Part shown: piece after piece, positions 15,616 through 23,227 of the stretch
Layout of the letters: each line of letters opens with the position of its first letter
Position numbering within the stretch: position 1 is the stretch's first letter
Origin: DATHGT01 sp035317605
Lineage (GTDB): Bacteria; Methylomirabilota; Methylomirabilia; Rokubacteriales; CSP1-6
Direction: 5' to 3'
DNA length: 27,144 nucleotides
NCBI GenBank assembly: GCA_035317605.1
Contig: DATHGT010000135.1
Coordinates: 1 to 27,144, forward strand
Notes under the pieces: model-generated
What the model saw: the letters and a program-made list of their open reading frames with translations, nothing else
Database searches by the model: none
Told to the model about the DNA's origin: nothing
Program-made: the position numbers and the translations under genes

Positions 15616-16481
15616 AGCCTCCGAAGTTCGACTATCACGCGCCGGCCAGCGTCGACGAAGCGCTCGCGCTGCTCGCGCGGTACGGGGGCGACGCCAAGAT
15701 CCTGGCCGGCGGGCAGAGCCTGGTGCCGCTGCTGAACTTCCGGTTGAGCCGGCCCGCCGCGCTGATCGACCTCAATAGGATCCCTGCCCTCGCCTACATC
15801 CGCGCGGAGGACGGCGAGGTGAGATTCGGCGCGATGACCCGCCAGCGCACGATCGAGTTCTCCCCCCTCGTCTTCGAGCGGGTGCCGCTGCTCACCGAGG
15901 CCACGCGCTGGGTCGGCCACCTGCCCATCCGCTCGCGCGGCACCATCGGTGGCAGCATCGCCCACGCCGACCCGTCGGCGGAGTATCCCGCGGTGCTCAG
16001 AGCGCTCGACGGCTCGGTGGTGGCGCGGGGCCCCGAGGGCGAGCGCACCGTCGCGGCCGCTGAGCTGTTCCAGAGCTATCTCACGACCAGCCTCGCCGCC
16101 GAGGAGATCCTGGTCGAGGTCCGGCTGCCCGCGATGCCGGCCGGAGCCGGCTACGCGTTCGAGGAGCTGGCGCGGCGCCACGGCGATTTTGCGCTGGTCG
16201 GCATCGCCGCGGTGGTCGCGCGCGACGGCGAGCGCTGCACGATGGCCCGGCTCGCGACGTCGGGCACCGGGCCCGTGCCGATCCGCCTGCGCGAGGCGGA
16301 GCAGATTCTCGAGCGCGACGGGCTCGGCGACGCGGCGATCGAGGCCGCGGGGCGCCGGGCCTCGGAGCTGGTGGAGCCCGACGCCGATATCCACGCCTCT
16401 GCCGACTATCGGCGGCATCTGACCGGGGTCCTCACCACCCGCGCGATCAGGCGCGCGCTCGCCAAGGCCGGCCATGGATAA
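15612..16481 (+). CDS. Xanthine-dehydrogenase-family FAD-binding medium subunit
   Basis: A 289-residue FAD subunit (CoxM/CutM type) that passes electrons from the iron-sulfur subunit to the final acceptor. The two FAD-binding signatures are present: I-L-A-G-G-Q-S-L-V-P near residues 35-45 and T-I-G-G-S-I-A-H-A-D-P-S-A-E near 112-125. The C-terminal domain has the usual R-H-G-D-F-A-L-V-G. Only one cysteine is present, so it lacks the [4Fe-4S] insertion that marks the corresponding subunit of 4-hydroxybenzoyl-CoA reductase. The start is GTG 15612, overlapping the stop of the large subunit gene as GTGA. The 3' end overlaps the small subunit gene by 8 bases. Confidence 0.92.
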   Translation: MKPPKFDYHAPASVDEALALLARYGGDAKILAGGQSLVPLLNFRLSRPAALIDLNRIPALAYIRAEDGEVRFGAMTRQRTIEFSPLVFERVPLLTEATRWVGHLPIRSRGTIGGSIAHADPSAEYPAVLRALDGSVVARGPEGERTVAAAELFQSYLTTSLAAEEILVEVRLPAMPAGAGYAFEELARRHGDFALVGIAAVVARDGERCTMARLATSGTGPVPIRLREAEQILERDGLGDAAIEAAGRRASELVEPDADIHASADYRRHLTGVLTTRAIRRALAKAGHG

Positions 16482-16959
16482 GAACGAGACCGCGACCGTC
16501 AAGCTGACGGTCAACGGCGCCCCTCACGAAGGACGCTGCCCGCCGCGCAAGCTGCTGGTCGACTTCATCAGGGAAGACCTCGCGCTCACCGGGACGCACG
16601 TCGGGTGCGAGCACGGGGTGTGCGGGGCCTGCACGATCCTGGTCAACGGCGAAGCGGCGCGCTCGTGCTTGATGCTCGCGGTTCAGGCCGACGGCGCCGA
16701 GCTGATCACGGTCGAGGGGCTCGCCAAGGACGGCAAGCTCCACCCGCTCCAGCAGGCCTTCCACGAGCACCACGGGCTGCAGTGCGGGTTCTGCACGCCG
16801 GGGATGCTGCTGACCGCGCTCGACTTCCTGCGCACGAATCCCCAGCCGAGCGAGCAGGAGATCCGCGAGGGGATCTCGGCGGTGCTGTGTCGGTGCACGG
16901 GCTACCACGGCATCGTCAAGGCCATCGCCGCCGCGGCGCCCGTGCTGAAGCAATCATGA
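16474..16959 (+). CDS. Xanthine-dehydrogenase-family [2Fe-2S] small subunit
   Basis: A 161-residue small subunit (CoxS type) with two [2Fe-2S] clusters that carry electrons from the molybdenum site to FAD. The plant-ferredoxin-like cluster is bound by Cys45, Cys50, Cys53 and Cys65 (C-E-H-G-V-C-G-A-C). The second uses Cys104, Cys107, Cys139 and Cys141 (Q-C-G-F-C-T-P-G-M and C-R-C-T-G-Y), with all eight ligands intact. Length and layout are normal for the family. ATG 16474 lies inside the end of the FAD subunit gene, and its stop overlaps the next ATG as ATGA, so all four genes of this operon are translationally coupled. Confidence 0.95.
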   Translation: MDKNETATVKLTVNGAPHEGRCPPRKLLVDFIREDLALTGTHVGCEHGVCGACTILVNGEAARSCLMLAVQADGAELITVEGLAKDGKLHPLQQAFHEHHGLQCGFCTPGMLLTALDFLRTNPQPSEQEIREGISAVLCRCTGYHGIVKAIAAAAPVLKQS

Positions 16960-18278
16960 GTCAGTATCTGGAACCCGACATCGAGACCGCTTCGCGCGCG
17001 ACGTTGCAGGCACTCCAGGAGCGGAAGCTGCGCGAGCAGATCCACCACGCGTACGACGCGAGCCCGTTCTACCGCCGCAAGTTCGACGAGGCGGGCGTGA
17101 CGGCCGGCGCCTTTCAGCGGCTCGACGATCTCCGCACGCTGCCCTTCACCACCAAGGACGAGCTGAAGCAGGACCAGGCCGATCACCCGTTGTGGGGCAC
17201 GCTGCTGGCCGTACCGTTCGAGCAGTGCCTGCGTGTGCACATGACCTCGGCGACGACCGGCCGGCCGCTGGCGTTCCTCGACACGGCCGAGGACTGGCAG
17301 GGTTTCTATCATTCCTACGCGCGCTCGCTCCACGCGTTCGGCGTGCGCGGGAGCGACATGGTGATGGCGGCGTTCTCCTACGGGCCGTGGATCGGCTACT
17401 GGTCCGGCTTCTACGCCGCGCAGGATCTGGGTTGTCTGGTGTTCCCGGCGGGTGGGCTGTCGACCGATCAGCGGATCGACGCGCTCCGCACGTATCCGAT
17501 CACCGTGCTCGGCTGCACGCCGTCGTACGCGCTGTTCCTCGCCGAGCAGGCGGCCAAGAAGGGCATCAACCTCGCGAAGGAGACGCGCGTTCGCATCACC
17601 TGGCACACGGGGGAGCCGGGCGCGTCGATCCCCGCCACCCGCGAGCGGATCGAGACGGCGTTCGGCGCCAAGGCCTACGACCTGCCCGGGCTCACCGAGA
17701 TCGCGGCGTGGGGCTTCGAGTGCGAGGCGCGCTCGGGCATCACGCACGTGCACGAGGACTACTGCTATCCGGAGGTCCTCGACGAAGCGGACCGTCCGGT
17801 GGGGCCGGGTGAGCGGGGCGAGCTGGTGTTCACGAGCCTCTACCGCAAGGCCATGCCGCTGGTCCGCTATCGCACGCGTGACGTCGTGCAGCTCGCCGAC
17901 CGCGCGTGTCCGTGCGGGCGGACGTTTGTCGGCTTCGAGGGCGGGGTGCTGGCGCGGCTGGACGACATGAAGAAGATCCGCGGGATCATCGTGTACCCGC
18001 GGCGCATCGAGGAGCTGGTGCGCGGACATTCCGGCGTCGACGAGTTCCAGATCGTGTTCCGTCGCGTCGAAGGTCTCGACGAGATCCTCGTGCGTGTCGA
18101 CCCGTCTCCCGGGCTCGGCGCCGATGAGCGCTCGGGCTTGCAGCGGACGGTCGCGGAGTCGCTACGCATTGGCCTCGGCATCCGCGCTGGGGTCGAGCTG
18201 ACGGCGCCTGGGGAGCTTCCGCGGTGGGATCACAAGGCGCGGCGGGTCAAGGACGAGCGTACCGAGGTTCCGTTCTGA
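16956..18278 (+). CDS. PaaK-like phenylacetate-CoA ligase family protein
   Basis: A 440-residue adenylate-forming enzyme of the PaaK family, which activates aryl or short carboxylic acids to CoA thioesters through an acyl-AMP. Evident features are the N-terminal Y-D-A-S-P-F-Y-R-R-K-F-D-E-A-G, F-T-T-K-D-E-L-K, the phosphate loop T-S-A-T-T-G-R-P-L (the family more often has S-S-G-T-T-G-K-P), D-L-P-G-L-T-E-I (acyl-AMP motif), YRTRDVV, a C-P-C-G-R segment and a C-terminal domain with I-R-G-x-x-V-Y-P-R-R-I-E. It starts within the stop of the iron-sulfur subunit gene (ATGA), tying ligase and hydroxylase to one substrate pathway. Whether activation comes before or after hydroxylation cannot be read from sequence. 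Confidence 0.9.
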   Translation: MSQYLEPDIETASRATLQALQERKLREQIHHAYDASPFYRRKFDEAGVTAGAFQRLDDLRTLPFTTKDELKQDQADHPLWGTLLAVPFEQCLRVHMTSATTGRPLAFLDTAEDWQGFYHSYARSLHAFGVRGSDMVMAAFSYGPWIGYWSGFYAAQDLGCLVFPAGGLSTDQRIDALRTYPITVLGCTPSYALFLAEQAAKKGINLAKETRVRITWHTGEPGASIPATRERIETAFGAKAYDLPGLTEIAAWGFECEARSGITHVHEDYCYPEVLDEADRPVGPGERGELVFTSLYRKAMPLVRYRTRDVVQLADRACPCGRTFVGFEGGVLARLDDMKKIRGIIVYPRRIEELVRGHSGVDEFQIVFRRVEGLDEILVRVDPSPGLGADERSGLQRTVAESLRIGLGIRAGVELTAPGELPRWDHKARRVKDERTEVPF

Positions 18279-18300
18279 GTTCATGAATCAGGTTGCGCGA

Positions 18301-18440
18301 GGCGGCGGGTCCTGGCAGCGGGGTGGCCCCGTCGGCGGGGCTGCGTCACCCGTTCGCCGGAGCGCAGTGCTTCGCACTGCGGACCGGACGAAGGGGTCCC
18401 ACTTCGCCCCGCCGACGGGGCCACCCCGCTGCCACCCGCC
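18301..18440. repeat. Large GC-rich imperfect palindrome
   Basis: A perfect 28-base inverted repeat: bases 18314-18341 are the exact reverse complement of 18406-18433. Outside it GGCGGGT (18304-18310) pairs with ACCCGCC (18433-18439) after a 3-base bulge. Inside it the sequence folds again through partial pairing of the CGTTCGCCGG and CCGGACGAA segments to a central perfect hairpin: 8-base stem 18363-18370 with 18374-18381 and a TTC loop. The whole element could form a cruciform or one long RNA stem about 55 pairs deep. It fills almost all of the 213-base gap between the ligase and HpaB-like genes. It may be a strong terminator or a MITE/REP-like repeat; no T-tract follows. Confidence 0.85.
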
Positions 18441-18491
18441 GGGCGGGCGTACGACGCTCGCGGCGAATCTGCGCTAGCGCTCGATTCTCGG

Positions 18492-19934
18492 ATGAGACGC
18501 GGGGATCGGTACGTCGAGAGCTTGCGGGACGGGCGGGCCGTCTTTCTCGACGGCGAGCGTGTCGCGGACGTTACCAAGCATTCAGCTTTTGCAGAGCCCA
18601 TCCGGCGGATCGCCGATCGCTACGACGCAGCGCGGTCGGCCGAGGCTGAGCCGATCGCGACATATCTCGACCCGACCACTGGCCAGCGGTATGGGTCTAT
18701 GTGGCTCATTCCGCGGTCGGCTGAGGATCTCGAGATTCGCAGGCGCGTTCACCGGTTTTGGGCGGAGGCCTCCTATGGGTTGATGGGGCGGACGCCGGAT
18801 CATGTGGCGTGCGTGCTGACGGCGTTCGCGAGCGTGCCGGAGTTCTTCGCGCGAGGGGGAGAGGGGTTCGCGCGGAACGTCGTGCGGTTCTACGAGAGGG
18901 CGCGGGACGAGGATCTGTATGTCTCCTACGCGATCGTGCCGCCGCAGATCGATCGGTCGCAGCCGGCGCATCGGCAGCCGGAGCCGTTTCTCTATCCGGG
19001 GATCGTCCGCGAGCGGGACGACGGGATCGTCGTGCGCGGGTGTCAGGCCATCGCGACCTCGGCGGCGATGTCGGACTGGTTGTTCCTGTCCTACATCACG
19101 CCGCTCGTGAAGGGCGACGAGGATTATGCGATCTGCGTGGTGATGCCGACGGGCGCGCCGGGGCTCAAGCTCTATCCGCGGCGGCCGTTCAGCGCGATCG
19201 CCACCAGCGTGTACGACTATCCGCTGTCGTCGCGGTTCGACGAGGTGGACGCGACCGTCGTGCTCGACGACGTGTTCGTGCCATGGGAGCAGGTGTTCAT
19301 CCATCGGAACGTCGAGCTGGTCAATCGACAGTTTCACGACACGCCCTCGCACACGCTGGCCAACTTCCAGTCGCTGGTGCGGTTCGGGGTCAAGCTCGAG
19401 TTCCTGGCCGGCCTGGCCATGAAGCTGGTGGAGCTGCACAGCAGCGAGGGGCAGGGGGCGGTGCAGGCTCAGCTCGGCGGTGAGATCGCGGCGCAGTGCG
19501 CGGCGTTCGACGCGCTCGTTCACGCGGCCCAGCGCTTTCCGCTGATCGAGGACGGCATCGCGCGGCCGCACCCGCAGTACATCTACTCGGGCATGAGCCT
19601 GCAGCGCCGGATGATCGTCGATCTCATGCGCGCGGTGCGCGAGCTGGCGGGAGGCGCGTTCCAGGCCGTGCCCAGCTCGGAGGCGAGCTTCACGGGCGAG
19701 GAGAGCCGTGCCGACACCGAGCGTTACTATCGCTCCGGCATCGCCTCCGCGCGCGATCGGGTGAAGCTGCTCAAGCTCATCTGGGACTTCGTGGGCACCG
19801 AGTTCGCCGGACGCCAGCTCCAGTACGAGATGTTCTACTCGGCCTCGCAGCCCGTGGTGAACACGCGGATGTTCCGCTCGTACGACTGGGTCGCCGCCAA
19901 GGCCATGGTCGACCGCTGCCTGGGCGAGTACTGA
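18492..19934 (+). CDS. 4-hydroxyphenylacetate 3-hydroxylase (HpaB) family monooxygenase
   Basis: A 480-residue flavin-dependent monooxygenase of the HpaB/HpaH family, which uses FADH2 and oxygen to hydroxylate phenolic rings; some relatives are radical dehydratases of 4-hydroxybutyryl-CoA type. Landmarks are the N-terminal Y-V-E-S-L-R-D-G-R-A-V-F-L-D-G-E-R-V, the R-T-P-D-H-V segment, the large middle domain around ATSAAMSDWLF, V-L-D-D-V-F-V-P-W-E-Q-V-F (a family hallmark), and the C-terminal helical domain. Length matches the family. No flavin reductase (HpaC) gene is nearby, so reduced flavin must come from elsewhere. The N-terminal placement fits ATG 18492, although it lacks a clear Shine-Dalgarno. 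The substrate is unknown. Confidence 0.9.
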   Translation: MRRGDRYVESLRDGRAVFLDGERVADVTKHSAFAEPIRRIADRYDAARSAEAEPIATYLDPTTGQRYGSMWLIPRSAEDLEIRRRVHRFWAEASYGLMGRTPDHVACVLTAFASVPEFFARGGEGFARNVVRFYERARDEDLYVSYAIVPPQIDRSQPAHRQPEPFLYPGIVRERDDGIVVRGCQAIATSAAMSDWLFLSYITPLVKGDEDYAICVVMPTGAPGLKLYPRRPFSAIATSVYDYPLSSRFDEVDATVVLDDVFVPWEQVFIHRNVELVNRQFHDTPSHTLANFQSLVRFGVKLEFLAGLAMKLVELHSSEGQGAVQAQLGGEIAAQCAAFDALVHAAQRFPLIEDGIARPHPQYIYSGMSLQRRMIVDLMRAVRELAGGAFQAVPSSEASFTGEESRADTERYYRSGIASARDRVKLLKLIWDFVGTEFAGRQLQYEMFYSASQPVVNTRMFRSYDWVAAKAMVDRCLGEY

Positions 19935-19947
19935 GGCTCGTCCCCGC

Positions 19948-21306
19948 TCAGGGCACGAAGAGCGGCGTCACCTCGAACGCGACGATGTCCTCGACGTTCA
20001 GGATGTCGTCGACCAGGCTGCCCGCGTTGGCCACGAGGAAGAAGACCGCGTAGTTGCCGTGCGGGTCGTTCCCCGTGAACGTGTACGAGAAGAAGTTCGG
20101 CACGATGACCGTGAGGGGAGGGGTCAGCGACACCCCCGCGGCGATCGGTCGTATGGTCGACAGGTTCGACGCGAGGCCGTTCGCGGTGCCGCCCGGGACG
20201 ATGAACATGAGGCGGTCGGGGGGGAAGAACAGGCCGATGAACACGTCGACGTTCGCCGGCAAGCCGGGATTGAGGACGCCGACGGTGACGGTCAAGGTCT
20301 GGCCCGCGGTGAACGTCTTCTGATTGGTCGCGGCCATCACGCCGAGCTGAGGCGTGAGCGCGAGCCCCGAGGGGCCGCTCAATCCGGTGGCCGCGCCCTG
20401 GATCTTCCGCAGAGGAGCGGCGTTGCCGCTGGCGGTCCGGGGGTAGACCAGCACCGCCTGGCCGTCGAAACTGTCGGCGATCAGCTCACTGCTCTTGAGG
20501 TCCACGGCGACGCCGACGGCACGACCCAGTCCCGTGGCGAGGCCGCTCAAGGTCCGGAGTGGCGCGGTGTTCCCGCTGGCAGACCGTGCATGAACGGTGA
20601 CGCTGGCGGCATCCGCGTTCGCGACGGCCAGCTCGTCGTGTGCGAAGTCGAGCGCGAGGCCCGTCGGACCGCTCAATCCCGTGGCGGCGCCGGCGAGAGT
20701 CCGGAGCGGCGCGGCGTTGCCGTCGGCGGTCCGGCTGTAGACGGTGACGGTGTTGGCACGGTTGGCCACGAAGATCTCGTCGTGCGCGAGGTCGAGGGCG
20801 AGGCCGCCGACGTTGTTCAACCCCGCCGCCGGTCCCTGGATCGTGCGCAGGGGGCTCGAGTTGCCGCCGGCGTTCCGGCTGTACACGGTGATCGAGGGCG
20901 GGCCGCTGTTCAGCACGACCAGCTCGTTGTGCAGGAGGTCGACGGCGATGGCGACGGGCGCGCTCAATCCCGTGGCCGGGCCGCTGAGGATCCTGAACGG
21001 AGCGGCGTCACCGCTCGCGGTCCGGCCGTGGACGAGGACGGAATTGTTGCCGCCGTTCACCACGAACAGCTCGTTGTGCAGGAGGTCGACGGCCACCGCG
21101 ACGGGGCCGTTCAAGAACGTCGACGCGCCGGCGATGGTGCGCAGGGGCGCGGCGTTTCCGTTCGCGGTGCGGCTGTAGACGGTGACGGAATTGGCGCTGA
21201 CGTTCGGCACGAAGATCTCGTCCTCCGCCTCCGCCGCCACTGCGACCAGCAAGGAAACGAAGAGGATGAGGAGGAACAGCAGTCGTGACCCAGGTCCGTG
21301 GCGCAT
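19948..21306 (-). CDS. Secreted six-repeat beta-propeller protein
   Basis: A 452-residue exported protein: signal peptide (LLFLLILFVSLLVAVAAEA, cleavage near residue 27), six tandem 48-49-residue repeats (30-322), then a C-terminal domain of about 130 residues. Each repeat follows E-L/I-F-V-x-N...S-V-T-V-Y-x-R-x-A-x-G-N-A-A-P-L-R-x-I-x-G...G-L-A-L-D-x-x-H-D/N, like NHL or SMP-30-type blades, so a six-bladed propeller is likely. The C-terminal part (from about 330) is beta-rich and has no recognised domain. ATG 21306 is preceded by GGAGG. Its stop lies 13 bases from that of the convergent HpaB-like gene. It probably acts outside the cell as a binding scaffold. No catalytic residues were recognised. 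Confidence 0.85.
   Translation of the reverse strand: MRHGPGSRLLFLLILFVSLLVAVAAEAEDEIFVPNVSANSVTVYSRTANGNAAPLRTIAGASTFLNGPVAVAVDLLHNELFVVNGGNNSVLVHGRTASGDAAPFRILSGPATGLSAPVAIAVDLLHNELVVLNSGPPSITVYSRNAGGNSSPLRTIQGPAAGLNNVGGLALDLAHDEIFVANRANTVTVYSRTADGNAAPLRTLAGAATGLSGPTGLALDFAHDELAVANADAASVTVHARSASGNTAPLRTLSGLATGLGRAVGVAVDLKSSELIADSFDGQAVLVYPRTASGNAAPLRKIQGAATGLSGPSGLALTPQLGVMAATNQKTFTAGQTLTVTVGVLNPGLPANVDVFIGLFFPPDRLMFIVPGGTANGLASNLSTIRPIAAGVSLTPPLTVIVPNFFSYTFTGNDPHGNYAVFFLVANAGSLVDDILNVEDIVAFEVTPLFVP
20341..21219 (-). repeat. Six tandem 144-147-base coding repeats in the propeller gene
   Basis: Repeat units encode residues 30-78, 79-127, 128-176, 177-224, 225-273 and 274-322. Five are 49 codons and the fourth is 48. 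Units share the core G-N-x-A-P-L-R at near-identical positions. The first and second units end in the same V-D-L-L-H-N block, and the DNA around it is almost identical, suggesting a recent internal duplication. Confidence 0.8.
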
Positions 21307-21372
21307 CGTCGATGCCTCCGTGTCGAGCGAATCGGTCGGTGAGCGAGCGGGTGAGCCCGCGCGGCAGACTGC

Positions 21373-21380
21373 AGTATAAG
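21373..21380. promoter_or_regulatory. Overlapping divergent -10 elements
   Basis: AGTATAAG contains TATAAG (21375-21380) reading right and TATACT (21373-21378) reading left. They lie between the propeller gene and the amidohydrolase gene. The rightward one would start RNA close to ATG 21390, suggesting a leaderless message; the leftward one gives a leader of about 60 bases. No good -35 was seen for either. Confidence 0.3.
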
Positions 21381-21389
21381 ATGTGCCGC

Positions 21390-22571
21390 ATGGCCACGCT
21401 CGCTCTCGTCAACATCGGCGCCCTCGCCACCGGGATGCTCGCCACGCCGCGGGTGGAGGCCGAAGCGATCCTCGTCGAGGACGGACGCATCGGCGCGATC
21501 GGCGCGGCCTCACAGGCCCGCGGCGCCGACGTGGTCGTCGACTGCGGGGGCACCACCGTGCTGCCCGGGCTCATCGATTCGCACTGTCACGTCGTGCTCG
21601 GCGATTACACGCCCCGCCAGAAGACCGTCGACTTCCTGGACTCGTACGTCCACGGCGGGATCACCAGCGTGGTCTCGGCGGGCGAGGGCGTGCACGCGCC
21701 CGGCCGTCCTCACGACCCCGTCGCGTCCAAGGCCATCGCCATCGCCGCCGCCAAGTGCTTCGCCGCGTTCCATCCCAACGGGATGAAGGTCAACGCGGGC
21801 TCGGTTGTGCTGGAGCCCGGCCTCACCGACGAGGACTTCGCGGAGATGGCGCGACACGGCGTCCGTCACGCCAAGTACGGCTTCGGCGGCTACGCCCAGC
21901 CCCGCGACGGCGAGCCGGAGGTCCGGCGCGCCCAGAAACACGGACTGTGCGTGATGTCGCACAGCGGCGGCAACTCGATCCCCGGCTCCAGCCCGATCAC
22001 CCACGACGTGCTGCTGTATCTGAAACCGGACGTCTGCGGCCACGTCAACGGCGGGACCACCTCGCTCGACGAGGCGGGACTGGAGGAGATCGTCGCGACC
22101 ACGGACATGGCGCTTCAGATCGTCCAGGCCGGCAACCTCCGCTCGGCGCTGCACATCCTCGACCACGCCCGCAAGCACGGCGCGATGGCCCGCGTGTGCC
22201 TGGCCAGCGACACGCCGACGGGCACCGGCGTGATGCCGCTCGGCGTGCTCAAGACCGTGTGTGAAGTCGCCTCGCTCGGTGGCGTGCCGCCGGCCGAAGC
22301 GATCGCGCTGGCCACCGGCAACAACGCCCGCGCGTTCCGCCTGACGACGGGAACGATCGCGGCCGGCCAGCCCGCGGACCTGGTCGTCTGCGACGCGCCC
22401 GCCGCCTCGCTCGCCCGCGACGGCTTCGACGCGATGGCCCGCGGCGACATCCCCGGCATCTCCTGCGTGATCGTCGACGGCGTCGTCCGCGTGGGCCGCA
22501 GCCGTAACACCGCGCTCGCCAAGCGCCTGGCCACCTTCACCGGCGTCACCGTCACCGCCGGCGGTCACTGA
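21390..22571 (+). CDS. Enamidase-like amidohydrolase
   Basis: A 393-residue amidohydrolase-superfamily enzyme with the closest resemblance I recognise to enamidase of Eubacterium barkeri, which opens 6-oxo-1,4,5,6-tetrahydronicotinate to 2-formylglutarate in nicotinate fermentation. Shared features include D-S-H-C-H (His65, His67 metal ligands) followed by G-D-Y-T-P-R-Q-K-T-V-D-F, then S-A-G near G-R-P-H-D, the H-S-G-G-N-S-I-P-G-S-S block, H-V-N-G-G-T-T, and S-D-T-P-T-G-T-G-V-M-P-L-G with the catalytic aspartate, then G-D-I-P-G-I-S near the end. ATG 21390 is preferred; ATG 21381 is possible. No obvious partner reductase gene (6-hydroxynicotinate reductase) is in the window. Another cyclic amide or enamide substrate is possible. 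Confidence 0.85.
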   Translation: MATLALVNIGALATGMLATPRVEAEAILVEDGRIGAIGAASQARGADVVVDCGGTTVLPGLIDSHCHVVLGDYTPRQKTVDFLDSYVHGGITSVVSAGEGVHAPGRPHDPVASKAIAIAAAKCFAAFHPNGMKVNAGSVVLEPGLTDEDFAEMARHGVRHAKYGFGGYAQPRDGEPEVRRAQKHGLCVMSHSGGNSIPGSSPITHDVLLYLKPDVCGHVNGGTTSLDEAGLEEIVATTDMALQIVQAGNLRSALHILDHARKHGAMARVCLASDTPTGTGVMPLGVLKTVCEVASLGGVPPAEAIALATGNNARAFRLTTGTIAAGQPADLVVCDAPAASLARDGFDAMARGDIPGISCVIVDGVVRVGRSRNTALAKRLATFTGVTVTAGGH

Positions 22572-22613
22572 CCGCCCACGCCGCGAGCGCGAGAACGACC
22601 CCGTCGCGCCGTC

Positions 22614-22913
22614 CTACCGGGCCTTACCGGTGCTCCTCACCGGCTCGAAGCTGATCCTCACGCGATGACCCGTCGCCTTGGCGAAGCGGTCGAGCGTGCG
22701 CGTCGAGGGCTTGCCGCGGCCACTTTCGAGGCGCGCGATGGTGCTCTGCGTGGTCTTCATGCGCCGCGCTAGCTCGGCCTGGCTCAGGCCCGCGCGGTTG
22801 CGCGCCTTGGCGACTTCGGCGGCGAGCGCGAACTCCTCCTCCAGCGCAGCATATTCCTTGCGGTACTCGGGGTCCTTCATCCACTTCTTGTGCAGATCCT
22901 TGATCCTGGTCAT
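22614..22913 (-). CDS. XRE-family antitoxin of a second toxin-antitoxin pair
   Basis: A 99-residue helix-turn-helix protein. After an N-terminal K-K-W-M-K-D-P-E-Y-R-K-E-Y segment typical of HigA2-type antitoxins comes a Cro/C1 domain at about 36-85: AGLSQAELARRMKTTQSTIARLE, then G-K-P-S-T-R-T-L-D-R-F-A-K-A-T-G and a V-R-I-S-F-E-P tail. Its ATG overlaps the stop of the upstream toxin gene (ATGA at 22910-22913), so the two are translated together. It is convergent with the enamidase-like gene, 42 bases away. It should bind the toxin and repress the operon by family analogy. Confidence 0.9.
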   Translation of the reverse strand: MTRIKDLHKKWMKDPEYRKEYAALEEEFALAAEVAKARNRAGLSQAELARRMKTTQSTIARLESGRGKPSTRTLDRFAKATGHRVRISFEPVRSTGKAR

Positions 22914-23227
22914 CGCATCTCCTTGGCCCGCCGGCGGGCGATTTCCAGTTCACGCGGGGGCGTCTTCGCGGTCTTCTTGATGTAGACCCGCAGGATCACT
23001 ACCCGCCCTCCGATCGCTGTGACATAGATCGCCCGAGAGATTCCATCCCGCCCGGTCACGCGCAATTCCCACAGCCGGCCCTCGAGATGCTTGACGCTGT
23101 CCCGCGGTAGCGCCTCGAAGCCTCTCTGCTCGATAAGCTCCGTCAGGCGTACCAGACGAGCGCGCATATCCGCTGGTAACGCGGCGACTTCCTCGTTGAC
23201 CGAGCATTCAGGGTCTCGACCGCCCAT
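22910..23227 (-). CDS. RelE/Gp49-like toxin of a second toxin-antitoxin pair
   Basis: A 105-residue protein of the phage-derived Gp49-like/HigB branch of the RelE superfamily, distinct in sequence from the HigB at 604. Diagnostic parts are L-P-x-D-M-R-A-R-L-x-R-L, V-K-H-L-E-G-R-L-W-E-L-R-V (the family L-x-G-x-L-W-E-L-R), R-A-I-Y-V-T, then I-L-R-V-Y-I-K-K-T-A-K-T-P-P-R-E-L-E-I-A-R-R-R-A, the F-x-K-K-x-x-K-T-P-x-x-E-I-x-x-A pattern. It probably cleaves mRNA. It is the first gene of its operon, ahead of the antitoxin. ATG 23227 is the start chosen; the conserved part begins about 15 residues in, so a later start is possible. Confidence 0.88.
   Translation of the reverse strand: MGGRDPECSVNEEVAALPADMRARLVRLTELIEQRGFEALPRDSVKHLEGRLWELRVTGRDGISRAIYVTAIGGRVVILRVYIKKTAKTPPRELEIARRRAKEMR

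Noticed and set aside
13177..16959. Identification of the molybdenum hydroxylase as CO dehydrogenase
   Set aside because: The active-site loop lacks the A-Y-R-C-S-F-R motif of form I enzymes, and the gene order is not coxMSL.
16956..18278. Interpretation with 4-hydroxybenzoyl-CoA reductase as the partner enzyme of the ligase
   Set aside because: The FAD subunit has one cysteine and normal length, so the [4Fe-4S]-binding insertion of HcrB is absent.
18283..18649. Small open frames over the large palindrome
   Set aside because: They translate the palindrome itself and run into the HpaB-like gene; the amino-acid sequence is mirrored low-complexity Gly/Arg/Pro. Treated as non-coding.
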